Assembly (NCBI RefSeq): GCF_021442325.1 | Contig: NZ_CP087879.1 | Span: forward strand, 1,488,001 to 1,552,000 | DNA from: Agromyces marinus | GTDB taxonomy: Bacteria > Actinomycetota > Actinomycetes > Actinomycetales > Microbacteriaceae | DNA length: 64,000 nt | Direction of reading: 5' to 3' | In this document: in pieces, positions 17,593-27,606 of the stretch | Position numbering within the stretch: the first letter of the stretch is position 1 | Layout of the letters: every line of letters starts with the position of its first letter | Translations under genes and position numbers: made by a program | The notes under the pieces: model-generated | What the model saw: the letters and a program-made list of their open reading frames with translations, nothing else | What the model was told of the DNA's origin: nothing | Database searches by the model: none

Positions 17593-18330
17593 GTGAAGGC
17601 CAGTCCCGCCGACCAGGAGCAACTGCTCCGCCTCCAGGCCATCGACACCCGCCTGCAGCAGCTCGCGCACCGGCTCCGGTCGCTGCCGCAGACCGCGGAG
17701 CTCGCCGCCCTCGGCGAGCGCGACGCGGCCGTGCGCGGCCGACGGGCCGAGGCGATCGGCGTGCTCGAGGACGCCCGGACCGAACTCGGTCGCATCGAGT
17801 CCGACGTCGAGGTGGTCGAGAAGCGGATCGCCCGCGACGGCGACCGTCTCACCCACACGTCGTCGATGAAGGACGTCCAGGCGCTCGAGGCCGAGCTGGT
17901 CTCGCTGCGCAGGCGCCTCAGCGACCTCGAGGACGCCGAGCTCGTCGTGATGGAGAAGGTCGAGGCCGCGGAGTCGGCCGTCGCGGCGATCGACGGCGAG
18001 CGCGCGGAACTCGCCGAGGCGACGGCTGCGCTCGAAGCCGCACGCGACGAGGCGGCAGGCGGACTCGGCACCGAGCGGGAGCACGCCGAGCGGGATCGCG
18101 GCGCGATCGCGGCGACCGTCCCTGACGACCTGCTGCGCTTCTACGAGAGCCTCCGGGTCCGCGGCGCCGGCGTCGGCGCCGCCCTGCTGCGCCAGCGCAC
18201 GTGCGGCGGGTGCACCATCACGCTCACGGGATCCGACCTCGAGTCGGTGCGCCGATCGGCGCCCGACGAGGTGCGCCAGTGCCCCGAGTGCGACCGCATC
18301 CTCGTGCGGACCGACGAATCGGGACTCTGA
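17593..18330 (+). CDS. Coiled-coil C4-type zinc ribbon protein (CT398-like)
   Basis: A 245-residue cytosolic protein. Residues 5-190 form a long antiparallel coiled coil rich in Glu, Ala, Leu and Arg. The C terminus carries a C4 zinc ribbon, RTCGGCTITLTG then RQCPECDRILVR. The RBS GAGGAG precedes the GTG start. Similar proteins are annotated as putative nucleic-acid-binding zinc ribbon proteins. It directly follows the Nif3-like gene, so the two probably form an operon, and it runs into the RNase P RNA. Function unknown. Confidence 0.88.
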   Translation: MKASPADQEQLLRLQAIDTRLQQLAHRLRSLPQTAELAALGERDAAVRGRRAEAIGVLEDARTELGRIESDVEVVEKRIARDGDRLTHTSSMKDVQALEAELVSLRRRLSDLEDAELVVMEKVEAAESAVAAIDGERAELAEATAALEAARDEAAGGLGTEREHAERDRGAIAATVPDDLLRFYESLRVRGAGVGAALLRQRTCGGCTITLTGSDLESVRRSAPDEVRQCPECDRILVRTDESGL

Positions 18331-18345
18331 CCGACCGCGGGGCGG

Positions 18346-18351
18346 TAGCCT
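18346..18351 (+). promoter_or_regulatory. Putative -10 box of rnpB
   Basis: TAGCCT lies 5 nt before the first paired base of the RNase P RNA, the right distance for a start site at its 5' end. No -35 consensus is seen. Confidence 0.4.
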
Positions 18352-18356
18352 TGCAG

Positions 18357-18740
<384 letters not shown>

Positions 18741-18776
18741 CCCCGCCCCAGGATCGTGACGCCGGGGCGATCGCCG

Positions 18777-19532
18777 TCAGAACCGCGCGGCGAGCGCCGC
18801 GGCACCGAGGATGCCGGCGTTGTTCCGGTGCACCGCCGGCACGATGGGCGTGGCGAGCTCGAGCAGCGGCAGGAACCGTTCGTGGTGCTTCGAGACGCCG
18901 CCGCCGACGACGAACAGGTCGGGCGAGAAGAGGAACTCGACGTGCGCGTAGTAGCGCTGGAGTCGCTGCGCCCACGCCTCCCACGTCAGGCCGTCGCGCT
19001 CCATGGCCGAGTAGGCGGCCCGTTCCTCGGCGTCGCCGCCGTCGACCTGCAGGTGACCGAGCTCGCTGTTCGGCACGACGGCGCCGTCGAAGATGAGCGC
19101 CGAGCCGATGCCCGTGCCGAGGGTGGTCAGGATCACGAGACCCCGCTCGCCGTGCGCCGCGCCGAACTCCGATTCGGCGTAGCCGGCGGCATCCGCGTCG
19201 TTGATGAAGTGGATGCCGGTGCCGAGCTCGCGCTCGAAGAGCCGCTCGGCCTCGAGGCCGATCCACTCGTCGGACACGTTCGCGGCCGAGAGGGTCCTGC
19301 CGTGCTTGACGATCGCGGGGAAGCACACCCCGAGCGGCAGCGCGGAGTGCCCGAGGTCGGCGACCTGGGCGAGCAGGTCGCCCGTCGCCCGCAGGATGTC
19401 GGCCGGGCGCCCGCCCGAGGGCGTCCTGACCTTGATGCGTTCGGTGACCAGTTCGCCCGTGCCGAGGTCGACGACCGCTCCCTTGATGCCGGTGCCTCCG
19501 ATGTCGATGCCGATCGCCCGCTCGCCCGTCAT
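18777..19532 (-). CDS. ppgK: Polyphosphate glucokinase
   Basis: ROK-family kinase that phosphorylates glucose with polyphosphate (often also ATP), giving glucose-6-phosphate. It has 251 residues. The phosphate loop is AIGIDIGGTGIKGAVVD, the sugar loop FINDADAAGYAE, then LTTLGTGIGSALI and ELGHLQVDG. The ROK zinc motif is absent, as is usual in PpgK. A -10-like TAGTCT on the minus strand lies 6 nt before the ATG with no RBS, so the mRNA is probably leaderless. Confidence 0.93.
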   Translation of the reverse strand: MTGERAIGIDIGGTGIKGAVVDLGTGELVTERIKVRTPSGGRPADILRATGDLLAQVADLGHSALPLGVCFPAIVKHGRTLSAANVSDEWIGLEAERLFERELGTGIHFINDADAAGYAESEFGAAHGERGLVILTTLGTGIGSALIFDGAVVPNSELGHLQVDGGDAEERAAYSAMERDGLTWEAWAQRLQRYYAHVEFLFSPDLFVVGGGVSKHHERFLPLLELATPIVPAVHRNNAGILGAAALAARF

Positions 19533-19566
19533 GGCGTCAGACTAGCGCCCGGGCCGAAGCGGCCGT

Positions 19567-20430
19567 TCAGGGCTCGGTCAGGATCTCGGCGCCGCGTTCG
19601 GTCACCACGATCGTGTGCTCGAACTGGGCGGTCAGCCGGCGGTCGCGGGTCACCACGGTCCAGTCGTCCGGCCAGAGGTCCCAATCGGTCGTGCCGAGCG
19701 TGAGCATCGGCTCGATGGTGAACACCATGCCCGGCTCCATCACCGTCGTCGCGTTCGGGTCGTCGAAGTGGGGGATCACGAGGCCCGTGTGGAACGCCCG
19801 ACCGACGCCGTGGCCGGTGTAGTCGCGCACGACGCCGTACCCGAACCGCTTCGCGTACGACTCGATCGCGCGCCCGATGACGTTGACCTGCCGTCCGGGG
19901 GCGACCGAGCGGATGCCGCGGGCGAGCGCCTCGCGCGTCCGTTCCACGAGCAGCTCCGCCTCGTCGTCGGCCTCGCCGACCAGGAAGGTGTGGTTGAGGT
20001 CGCCGTGCATGCCGTCGAGGTAGGCGGTGACGTCGATGTTGACGAGGTCGCCGTCCCCGAGGACGGTGTCGTCGGGGATGCCGTGGCAGATGACCTCGTT
20101 GACCGACGTGCACGAGGACTTCGGGTACCCGCGGTACCCGAGCGTCGACGGGTAGGCGCCGTGCGAGACGACGACCTCGTGTGCGATGCGGTCGAGCTCG
20201 TCGGTCGTCACGCCCGGGCGGATCGCGTCGGCGGCTGCTGCGATCGCGCGTGCGGCGACGCGCCCGGCGGCGCGGATCCGCTCGACCTCGTCGGGGGTGT
20301 ACCGGTCGCCGTCGGGGTTCGGGGAGGGCGCGGCACGCCCGACGTACTCGGGGCGTGCGATCCCCGCGGGAACGGGGCGTGCGGGGGAGAGGCGGCCCGC
20401 GATCAGGCGGCCGTGGGCGTCCTTGGGCAT
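19567..20430 (-). CDS. map: Methionine aminopeptidase, type I
   Basis: Removes the initiator methionine from nascent proteins using two metal ions. It has 287 residues with an N-terminal extension of about 30 residues before the pita-bread fold. Metal ligands fall in [40 protein letters not shown] and the C-terminal QFEHTIVV. The ATG lies 6 nt after a minus-strand TAGGCT and 11 nt from the ATG of the divergent small gene, so both look leaderless (see findings). Confidence 0.95.
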   Translation of the reverse strand: MPKDAHGRLIAGRLSPARPVPAGIARPEYVGRAAPSPNPDGDRYTPDEVERIRAAGRVAARAIAAAADAIRPGVTTDELDRIAHEVVVSHGAYPSTLGYRGYPKSSCTSVNEVICHGIPDDTVLGDGDLVNIDVTAYLDGMHGDLNHTFLVGEADDEAELLVERTREALARGIRSVAPGRQVNVIGRAIESYAKRFGYGVVRDYTGHGVGRAFHTGLVIPHFDDPNATTVMEPGMVFTIEPMLTLGTTDWDLWPDDWTVVTRDRRLTAQFEHTIVVTERGAEILTEP

Positions 20431-20444
20431 AGGATCAGCCTATG
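20430..20444. promoter_or_regulatory. Interlocked divergent leaderless promoters (map / SPOR protein)
   Basis: Minus-strand -10 TAGGCT (20442-20437) serves map and plus-strand -10 TAGGAT (20430-20435) serves the small gene. Each hexamer is 6 nt from its start codon and shares one base with the opposite start codon. Only 11 bp separate the two ATGs. Confidence 0.6.
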
Positions 20445-20627
20445 TCCAGGGATGTGGAGCATCGGTTCTGGTACAACCTCAACACCGGTGAGGTCGAGGA
20501 GGGCATGGTCTCGCCGTCCGTCGAGCGGGTCGGCCCGTTCGAGACGCGCGCGGAGGCCGAGCAGGCGCTCGAGATCCTCCGAGCGAACAGCGCCAAGTGG
20601 GCCGAGGAGGACGCCGCCGAGGACTGA
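20442..20627 (+). CDS. SPOR-like small protein
   Basis: A 61-residue acidic protein, RDVEHRFWYNLNTGEVEEGM followed by GPFETRAEAEQALEIL. The pattern of two strands, then GPF and a helix starting with Ala, resembles a minimal SPOR-type or SPOR-half domain, and databases often use that name. There is no signal peptide or membrane helix, so peptidoglycan binding at the septum is unlikely; the role is unknown. It is divergent from map with interlocked promoters and no RBS. Confidence 0.82.
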   Translation: MSRDVEHRFWYNLNTGEVEEGMVSPSVERVGPFETRAEAEQALEILRANSAKWAEEDAAED

Positions 20628-20658
20628 CCGCGGGCGACCCTGCGTCGTCGACGCCGGG

Positions 20659-21546
20659 TCAGTACGAGTGCTCCTCGGTCGGATAGGTGCCCGAGGCGAC
20701 ATCCGCTCGCCAGGCCTTCGCGGCGTCGCCGAGCACGCCGGCGAGGTTCGCGTACTGCTTGACGAACCTCGGGATGCGACCCGTGGTCAGGCCCGCCCAG
20801 TCCGTCCAGACGAGGAGCTGGCCGTCGCAGTGCGGCCCGCCCCCGACCGAGATCGTCGGGATGTGCAGCCGTTCGGTGACCTGGCGTGCGGCGTCGGCCG
20901 GAACCATCTCGAGGACGACCGCGAACGCCCCGGAGTCCTGTACGGCCTCGGCGTCGGCGAGCAGCTGCTTCACGCCCTCGCCGCGGCCCTGGATGATGTG
21001 GCCGCCGAGCCCGTGCTCGCTCTGCGGCGTGTAGCCGATGTGGGCCATCACGGGGATGCCCGCACCGACGATCCGCCGGATCTGCTTGTGGCTGCGCTGC
21101 CCGCCCTCGAGCTTGACCGCGTGCGCGCCCGCCTCCTTCATGAAGCGGATGGCGGTGTGCAGGGCCTCGTCGGGTCCGTTCTCGTATGAGCCGAAGGGCA
21201 TGTCGGCCACGACGAAGGCCCGCTGGACGGCGCCCGCGACCGCCCGGGTCATCGGGATGAGCTCGTCGACGGTGACGGGCAGCGTCGTCTCGTAGCCGAG
21301 GACGTTGTTGCCCGCCGAGTCGCCGACGAGCAGGAAGTCGATGCCGGCGTCGTCGAAGATGCGGGCGGTCAGCTGGTCGTAGCTGGTCAGACCCGTGATC
21401 TTGATGCCGTCGCGTTTGGCGGTCTGGAAGTGCCGGGTGCGGACCCGCTTGGGGCCGCCGCCGGACGCCTGCGCCCCGCCGTAGGGGTTCTCCGCCTGCT
21501 GGGGTTCGGGCGTGCTCGCAGCGCCCTCGGGTGCGTGGTCGGACAT
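20659..21546 (-). CDS. panB: 3-methyl-2-oxobutanoate hydroxymethyltransferase
   Basis: First committed enzyme of pantothenate synthesis; it transfers a hydroxymethyl group from methylene-THF to ketoisovalerate. It has 295 residues. The N-terminal 35 residues are a disordered Ala/Pro/Gly tail, then the TIM barrel begins with KITGLTSYDQLTARIFDDAG. Mg-binding and active-site motifs include LLVGDSAGN, ADMPFGSYE, KLEGGQ, PVMAHIGYTPQSE and VLEMVP. A longer open frame extends upstream, but the ATG at 21546 has an AAGACT hexamer 6 nt before it and family members begin near here. Confidence 0.95.
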   Translation of the reverse strand: MSDHAPEGAASTPEPQQAENPYGGAQASGGGPKRVRTRHFQTAKRDGIKITGLTSYDQLTARIFDDAGIDFLLVGDSAGNNVLGYETTLPVTVDELIPMTRAVAGAVQRAFVVADMPFGSYENGPDEALHTAIRFMKEAGAHAVKLEGGQRSHKQIRRIVGAGIPVMAHIGYTPQSEHGLGGHIIQGRGEGVKQLLADAEAVQDSGAFAVVLEMVPADAARQVTERLHIPTISVGGGPHCDGQLLVWTDWAGLTTGRIPRFVKQYANLAGVLGDAAKAWRADVASGTYPTEEHSY

Positions 21547-21634
21547 GGCGCAAGTCTTGCACAGGCGCGGTGACCGGCACGGACGGGCCGGGGGAGCGCA
21601 CCCACTACGCTGAGAGCATCGAGGAAGGGTGTGC

Positions 21635-22972
21635 ATGGACAAGCAGCGCGACTTCGTTCTCCGGACCATCGAGGAACGCGGCGTCAAGTTCGTCAGGCTC
21701 TGGTTCACGGACGTCGTCGGGACCCTGAAGTCGGTCGCGATCGCACCGGCGGAGGTCGAAGGCGCCTTCACCGAGGGCATCGGATTCGACGGCTCCGCGA
21801 TCGAGGGCCTGAGCCGGACCTTCGAGTCCGACCTGCTCGCCTACCCCGATCCCACGACGTTCCAGACCCTGCCGTGGCGCGGCGACGTCGACCCGACGGG
21901 GCGGATGTTCTGCGACATCACGACGCCCGACGGCGAGCCCGCCGTCGCCGACCCGCGCAACGTGCTCAAGCGCACGCTCGCGCGCGCGGCCGACGCGGGC
22001 TTCACCTTCTACACGCACCCCGAGATCGAGTTCTACCTGCTGAAGTCGAGCAAGTACGGCGCCGAGGGCCCGCAGCCGGTCGACTCCGCAGGGTACTTCG
22101 ACAACGTTCCCGGGGGCACCGCCCACGATTTCCGGCGCCGCTCGGTGCGCATGCTCGAAGACCTCGGCATCTCGGTCGAGTTCAGCCACCACGAGGCAGG
22201 CCCCGGCCAGAACGAGATCGACCTGCGCTACGCCGACGCGCTGACCACGGCCGACAACATCATGACGTTCCGCACGGTCGTCAAGGAGGTCGCGATCGAA
22301 CAGGGCGTGTACGCGACGTTCATGCCCAAGCCGTTCTCGGACAAGCCCGGTTCGGGCATGCACACGCACCTGTCGCTGTTCGAGGGCGACTCGAACGCCT
22401 TCTACGAGCCGGGCGCCCAATACCAGCTCTCCAAGATCGGGCGCCACTTCATCGCGGGCCTGCTGCGGCACGCGAACGAGATCTCGGCCGTGACGAACCA
22501 GTTCGTCAACTCCTACAAGCGGCTCTGGGGCGGCGACGAAGCCCCGAGCTTCATCTGCTGGGGGCACAACAACCGTTCCGCACTCGTGCGCGTGCCGCTG
22601 TACAAGCCGAACAAGGGGCAGAGCGCGCGCGTGGAGTATCGCGCGATCGACTCCGCCGCGAACCCCTACCTGGCGTTCTCGCTGCTGCTCGCGGCCGGGC
22701 TCAAGGGCATCGAAGAGGGCTACGAGCTCCCGCTCGAGGCCGAGGACGACGTGTGGGCCCTCACCGACAGCGAGCGTCGCGCCCTCGGCTACCGGCCGCT
22801 GCCCGCGAGCCTCGACCACGCGATCGAGTACATGGAGACCTCCGAGCTCGTGGCCGACACGCTCGGAGAGCACGTGTTCAACTACGTCCTCGCGAACAAG
22901 CGCGCCGAGTGGCGCGAGTATCGCACGCAGGTCACGCCGTTCGAGTTGCAGCGCAACCTCGAGATCCTCTGA
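21635..22972 (+). CDS. glnA2: Glutamine synthetase type I, GlnA2 class
   Basis: ATP-dependent ligation of ammonia to glutamate. It has 445 residues, shorter than glnA1 of this window. Motifs: RLWFTDVVGTLKSVAI, GFDGSAIEGLSR, EIEFYLLK, HHEAGPGQNEIDLRY, FMPKPFSDKPGSGMHTHLS and the C-terminal EYRTQVTPFELQR. The first ATG at 21635 has GAGGAAGGG 5-6 nt upstream; a GTG two codons earlier is less likely. The tyrosine-containing adenylylation loop of GlnA1 is replaced by an ELPLEAEDDVW segment, so glnE may not regulate it. glnE follows after 13 bp, probably in one operon. Confidence 0.94.
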   Translation: MDKQRDFVLRTIEERGVKFVRLWFTDVVGTLKSVAIAPAEVEGAFTEGIGFDGSAIEGLSRTFESDLLAYPDPTTFQTLPWRGDVDPTGRMFCDITTPDGEPAVADPRNVLKRTLARAADAGFTFYTHPEIEFYLLKSSKYGAEGPQPVDSAGYFDNVPGGTAHDFRRRSVRMLEDLGISVEFSHHEAGPGQNEIDLRYADALTTADNIMTFRTVVKEVAIEQGVYATFMPKPFSDKPGSGMHTHLSLFEGDSNAFYEPGAQYQLSKIGRHFIAGLLRHANEISAVTNQFVNSYKRLWGGDEAPSFICWGHNNRSALVRVPLYKPNKGQSARVEYRAIDSAANPYLAFSLLLAAGLKGIEEGYELPLEAEDDVWALTDSERRALGYRPLPASLDHAIEYMETSELVADTLGEHVFNYVLANKRAEWREYRTQVTPFELQRNLEIL

Positions 22973-22985
22973 CGAACGGGAGCGG

Positions 22986-25900
22986 ATGACGCGGCAGGGT
23001 GCGACACTCGGTGCGCTCGCGCGCGCCGGGTTCGACGACCTCGGACTCGCCGCGGCGCACACGACGCAGCTCGCGAGTTCGGCGGGGACCGACGTCCGGG
23101 CCCTCGTCGACGCGCTGGGAGCTGCGGCGGACCCGGATCACGCGCTGCACGAACTCCTCCGGTTGCGCGAACGCGCGCCGGAGGCGATCGACGCCGTGAC
23201 CCGCGACCCGGCGGCGCTCGACCGTGCCGCACGCCTGCTCGGCGCGTCACGCGGCTTCGCCGAGTACTTCCATCGCAACCTCGGCGAACTCGCGCTCCTG
23301 CACGACGACCCGGCCCCGCCGCCGGCCGCCGACGCCGCATCGGCCGAACTCGTCGGAGTCGTGGCATCCGTCGACGCCCCGCTCGCAGACCTCGCCGAGG
23401 TCGGCGCACGCGCGCTGCGCGTCAGGTACCGGCGGCTCCTCGCCGGCATCGCCGTCTGGGACCTCACCCGCGGCGACCCGGTCGACGCCCTCGACACCGT
23501 CGCCGCGGGCCTCGCCGACCTGGCCGGCGCCGCGATCGAGGCGGCACTCGTGCTCTCCCGCAGGCTCGCCGCACGCGGTGCGGGCGAACCGGCTGCGCCG
23601 GGGCGCTTCCCCGCGGCCGAGGTCGACGCCACGCGACTGGCCGTCATCGGCATGGGCAAGGCCGGAGCCCGCGAACTCAACTACGTCAGCGACGTCGACG
23701 TGATCTTCGTCGCCGAATCCGCCGACGACGAGACGGTGCCGACGTCTCGTGCGCTCGAGGTCGCGACGCGACTCGCGATGACCGCGATGCGTGCCATCGG
23801 CGAACCCGGCATCGAGCCGCCGCTCTGGGAGGTCGACCCGAACCTCCGACCCGAGGGCAAGGACGGCGCACTGGTTCGCACCCTCGAGTCGCACCTGCAG
23901 TACTACGACCGATGGGCGAAGAGCTGGGAGTTCCAGGCACTGCTGAAGGCCAGGCCGCTCGCGGGCGACCCCGAACTCGGCGACCGCTACGCCGCCGGCG
24001 TCGCACCGAAGGTGTGGGCGAGCTCGTCGCGCGACGGGTTCGTCGAGTCCGTGCAGCGCATGCGCGAACGTGTCACGGAGCACATCCCCGACGACGAGGT
24101 CGACGTGCAGCTCAAGCTCGGGCCGGGCGGCCTGCGCGACATCGAGTTCACGGTGCAGCTGCTGCAGCTCGTGCACGGCGCCGCGGACGACTCGATCCGC
24201 CAGGGCGGCACGATGCGGGCGCTCGCGGCCCTCGCCGAGCGCGGGTACGTCGGGCGCGAGGAATGCGCGGAGTTCTCGCACGACTACCGCGTGCTCCGGG
24301 TGCTCGAGCACCGCCTCCAGCTCTTGCGACTCCGACGCACCCACCTCATGCCGACCGACGATGCCGCACGCCGCGTGCTCGCCCGCGCCTCGGGCCTCGG
24401 CCGCAGCGCCGCCGAGCTCACGACGCTCTGGCAGTCGGTGCGGCGCCGCGTCCGGGGCCTGCACGAACGACTGTTCTACCGCCCGCTCCTGTCCGCGGTC
24501 GCGGCGCTCCCCGCCGACGGACTCGGACTGACCAGCGAACAGGCCGGCGCGAGGCTCGCCGCGATCGGGTTCACCGACCCGCGCGGCGCGCTCGCCCACA
24601 TCGCCGCGCTCACCGCAGGCGTCTCGCGCCGCGCGACCATCCAACGCCACCTCATGCCCGTGCTCATCTCGTGGTTCGCCGAGGGCGCCGACCCCGACTA
24701 CGGCCTGCTGTCGTTCCGCCGCATCAGCGACACGCTCGGAACGACGCACTGGTACCTGCGGCTGCTCCGGGACTCCTCCGACGCGGCGATGCGGCTGACC
24801 CGGGTGCTGTCGGGGTCGCGGTTCGTCGGCGGCCTCCTCGAGCGCACGCCCGAGGCGGTCGCCTGGCTCGAAGACCAGGCCGACCTCCGCCCCCGTTCGC
24901 TCACCGGCCTGCGCGAGGAGGGCGATGCGGTCCTCGCGCGGCACACCGATCTCGACGCGGCGGCCAAGGTGCTCCGCGCGATGCGACGACGTGAGGTCCT
25001 CCGACTCGCGATCGCGGGCATGCTCGACGTCTGCACCGTCGAAGAGCTCGGCCACGCCCTGAGCGACCTCACCGAGGCCCACCTCGAGAGCCTCGTCCGC
25101 GCCATCCGGCGCGACGACGACGGCATCGAGTTCGCGGTCGTCGGGATGGGCCGGTTCGGCGGGCGGGAGCTCGGCTTCGGGTCCGACACCGACATCCTCT
25201 ACGTCTACCGCCCGGTCACCGCGGAGCCGGATGCCGCCCACACCCGCGCCCTGAAGATCGTCTCCGAACTCGTCCGGCTCACCGAGGACGCGCTGCTCCC
25301 GTTCGACCTCGACCCCGGGCTGCGCCCGGAGGGGCGCAACGGCGTCGTCGCACGCTCGCTCGACGCGTATCGGGCGTACTACGCCCGGTGGTCGCTCACG
25401 TGGGAGGCGCAGGCGCTGCTGCGAGCGCGCGGCGTGGCGGGGGATCGCTCCCTCATCCGGGACTTCACGGACCTGGCGGACGAGGTCCGCTACCCCGCGG
25501 CGATCGCCGACCAGGACGTCCGGGAGGTCAAGCGGATCAAGGCGCGCGTCGAGAACGAACGCCTGCCCCAGGGCGCGGACCCGACGCGCCACCTGAAGCT
25601 CGGCCGGGGTTCGCTCAGCGACGTCGAGTGGTACGTGCAGCTGATCCAGCTGCAGCACGCGAGGGAGGTCCCGCAGCTCCGGACGACCTCCACCCTCGAC
25701 GCCCTGGCGGCCGCGGTCGACGCGGACCTGCTCGACGAGGAGGACGCGGACACGCTGCGTGCCGCGTGGGTGCTCGCCTCCCGAGCGCGCTCGTCGCTCA
25801 CCCTGTGGCTCGACCGGACGACCGACGTCCTCCCGGTCGAGCGGACTCAGCTCGAGGGCGTTGCGCGGATCATGGGGTATCCGCCCGGGTCCGCGACCGC

Positions 25901-26000
25901 GCTCGAGCACGAGTACCTGGCCGTGACGCGCCGCGCGCGGGTGGTGTTCGAACGCGGGTTCTACGGCGAGCAGCCGCGACGCGAGCCGAAGATCCGCTGA
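22986..26000 (+). CDS. glnE: Glutamine synthetase adenylyltransferase/deadenylase
   Basis: Bifunctional enzyme that adds AMP to, or removes it from, a tyrosine of glutamine synthetase in response to nitrogen status. It has 1004 residues with two nucleotidyltransferase domains: around residues 220-245 (GKAGARELNYVSDVDVIF) and 715-740 (GRFGGRELGFGSDTDILYVY). Each is followed by its helical region, with KLGPGGLRDIEFTVQL and KLGRGSLSDVEWYVQL. Both SDxD motifs are intact. It is flanked by glnA2 and convergent with glnA1, the usual actinobacterial arrangement. A GGGAGCGG RBS precedes the ATG. Confidence 0.97.
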   Translation: MTRQGATLGALARAGFDDLGLAAAHTTQLASSAGTDVRALVDALGAAADPDHALHELLRLRERAPEAIDAVTRDPAALDRAARLLGASRGFAEYFHRNLGELALLHDDPAPPPAADAASAELVGVVASVDAPLADLAEVGARALRVRYRRLLAGIAVWDLTRGDPVDALDTVAAGLADLAGAAIEAALVLSRRLAARGAGEPAAPGRFPAAEVDATRLAVIGMGKAGARELNYVSDVDVIFVAESADDETVPTSRALEVATRLAMTAMRAIGEPGIEPPLWEVDPNLRPEGKDGALVRTLESHLQYYDRWAKSWEFQALLKARPLAGDPELGDRYAAGVAPKVWASSSRDGFVESVQRMRERVTEHIPDDEVDVQLKLGPGGLRDIEFTVQLLQLVHGAADDSIRQGGTMRALAALAERGYVGREECAEFSHDYRVLRVLEHRLQLLRLRRTHLMPTDDAARRVLARASGLGRSAAELTTLWQSVRRRVRGLHERLFYRPLLSAVAALPADGLGLTSEQAGARLAAIGFTDPRGALAHIAALTAGVSRRATIQRHLMPVLISWFAEGADPDYGLLSFRRISDTLGTTHWYLRLLRDSSDAAMRLTRVLSGSRFVGGLLERTPEAVAWLEDQADLRPRSLTGLREEGDAVLARHTDLDAAAKVLRAMRRREVLRLAIAGMLDVCTVEELGHALSDLTEAHLESLVRAIRRDDDGIEFAVVGMGRFGGRELGFGSDTDILYVYRPVTAEPDAAHTRALKIVSELVRLTEDALLPFDLDPGLRPEGRNGVVARSLDAYRAYYARWSLTWEAQALLRARGVAGDRSLIRDFTDLADEVRYPAAIADQDVREVKRIKARVENERLPQGADPTRHLKLGRGSLSDVEWYVQLIQLQHAREVPQLRTTSTLDALAAAVDADLLDEEDADTLRAAWVLASRARSSLTLWLDRTTDVLPVERTQLEGVARIMGYPPGSATALEHEYLAVTRRARVVFERGFYGEQPRREPKIR

Positions 26001-26043
26001 GCCGGACGCGACGGGGCCGTCTCGACGGTGCCGGGCGCGCGCG

Positions 26044-26089
26044 GAACGACCGATGCCCCGCACCGGATGGTGCGGGGCATCGGTCGTTC
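26044..26089. terminator. Bidirectional terminator between glnE and glnA1
   Basis: A perfect 20-bp inverted repeat (26044-26063 with 26070-26089) around a 6-nt CGGATG loop lies between the convergent glnE and glnA1 stops. The stem is GC-rich in its upper half. There is no long T-tract, as is common in Actinobacteria. Confidence 0.9.
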
Positions 26090-26105
26090 GGGTGAACGCG
26101 CGAGG

Positions 26106-27530
26106 TCAGACGCCGTAGTACAGCTCGAACTCGAACGGGTGGGGGCGCTGGGCCAGCGGCTTCAGCTCCTTCTCGCGCTTGTAGTCGATCCAGGTCTCGA
26201 TGAGCTCCTTGGTGAAGACGCCGCCCTCGAGCAGGAACTCGTGGTCGGCCTCGAGCGCGTCGAGCACGTCGGCGAGCGTGCCGGGCACCTGCGGAATCGA
26301 CTTGGCCTCCTCGGCGGGCAGCTCGTAGAGGTCCTTGTCGACCGGCTCGTGGGGCTCGATGCGGTTCTTGATGCCGTCGATGCCCGCCATGAGCTGTGCC
26401 GCGAACGCGAGGTAGGGGTTGCCCGAGGCGTCCGGCGCGCGGAACTCGATGCGCTTGGCCTTGGGGTTGGTGCCCGTGATCGGGATGCGGATTGCGGCGG
26501 AGCGGTTGCCCGCCGAGTACACGAGGTTGACCGGGGCCTCGAAGCCGGGGACGAGGCGGTGGTAGGAGTTCACCGTCGGGTTCGTGAACGCGAGCAGCGC
26601 CGGGGCGTGCTTGAGGATGCCGCCGATGTACCAGCGTGCGACGTCCGACAGGCCGCCGTAGCCGGCCTCGTCGTAGAACAGGGGCTTGCCGTCGCTCCAC
26701 AGCGACTGGTGGGTGTGCATGCCCGAGCCGTTGTCGCCGAAGAGCGGCTTCGGCATGAAGGTCGCGGTCTTGCCCCACTCGTTCGCCGTGTTCTTGACGA
26801 TGTACTTGAACTTGAGGATGTCGTCCGCGGCGTGGACCATCGTGTCGAACTTGTAGTTGATCTCGCCCTGGCCGGCGGTGCCGACCTCGTGGTGCGAGCG
26901 CTCGAGCTCGAGACCGGCGTCGATGAGCTTCAGGCAGATGTCGTCGCGCAGGTCGGCGTGCTGGTCGACGGGGGAGACCGGGAAGTAGCCGCCCTTGTAC
27001 GGGGTCTTGTTCGCGAGGTTGCCGCCCTCTTCGGCCCGACCCGAGTTCCACGCGCCCTCGCTGGAGTCGACCGAGTAGAAGCTCGAGTGCTGGTTCACCT
27101 CGTAGCGCACGTCGTCGAAGATGTAGAACTCGGCCTCGGGGGCGAAGTACGCGGTGTCGGCGATGCCGGTCGAGGCGAGGTACTTCTCGGCCTTCTTGGC
27201 GACCTGGCGCGGGTCCTTGGCGTAGATCTCGCCGTTGCGCGGGTTGTAGATGTCGAACACCATGATGAGCGTGCGCTCGGCGCGGAACGGGTCGACGTAG
27301 GCCGTCGAGACATCCGGGATGAGCTGCATGTCGGACTCGTGGATCGACGCGAAGCCGCGGATCGATGAGCCGTCGAAGAGCTGACCGGTCGTGAAGAAGT
27401 CCTCGTCGACCGTCGAGGCCGGGATGTTGAAGTGCTGCTGCACACCCGGCAGGTCGGTGAAGCGGATGTCGAGGAACTTGACGTCCGTCTCCTTGATGAA
27501 CTTGAGGACTTCGGAAGAATCACTGAACAT
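26106..27530 (-). CDS. glnA: Glutamine synthetase type I (main, GlnA1)
   Basis: The main ammonia-assimilating glutamine synthetase, 474 residues, dodecameric GSI-beta class. Motifs: [74 protein letters not shown] and NRSAAIRIP. The adenylylation tyrosine is Y402 in [10 protein letters not shown], the target of GlnE. A four-half-site GlnR operator lies 77-114 bp upstream of the ATG, so transcription is very probably controlled by GlnR. A strong hairpin follows the stop. Confidence 0.97.
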   Translation of the reverse strand: MFSDSSEVLKFIKETDVKFLDIRFTDLPGVQQHFNIPASTVDEDFFTTGQLFDGSSIRGFASIHESDMQLIPDVSTAYVDPFRAERTLIMVFDIYNPRNGEIYAKDPRQVAKKAEKYLASTGIADTAYFAPEAEFYIFDDVRYEVNQHSSFYSVDSSEGAWNSGRAEEGGNLANKTPYKGGYFPVSPVDQHADLRDDICLKLIDAGLELERSHHEVGTAGQGEINYKFDTMVHAADDILKFKYIVKNTANEWGKTATFMPKPLFGDNGSGMHTHQSLWSDGKPLFYDEAGYGGLSDVARWYIGGILKHAPALLAFTNPTVNSYHRLVPGFEAPVNLVYSAGNRSAAIRIPITGTNPKAKRIEFRAPDASGNPYLAFAAQLMAGIDGIKNRIEPHEPVDKDLYELPAEEAKSIPQVPGTLADVLDALEADHEFLLEGGVFTKELIETWIDYKREKELKPLAQRPHPFEFELYYGV

Positions 27531-27606
27531 GCGACGCGGCTCCAGGGGTGGTTGGGACGGGGAGAACGAATCTCGTTCGACCGGTTCCCGACGCTATCCG
27601 CCCGCG

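Noticed and set aside
21560..21634. GlnR box upstream of glnA2
   Set aside because: No gTnAC-n6-GaAAC pattern was found in the short gap or nearby upstream sequence.
23247..26063. 938-codon minus-strand frame opposite glnE
   Set aside because: Shadow of glnE: low complexity, no domains. glnE itself has both catalytic motifs.
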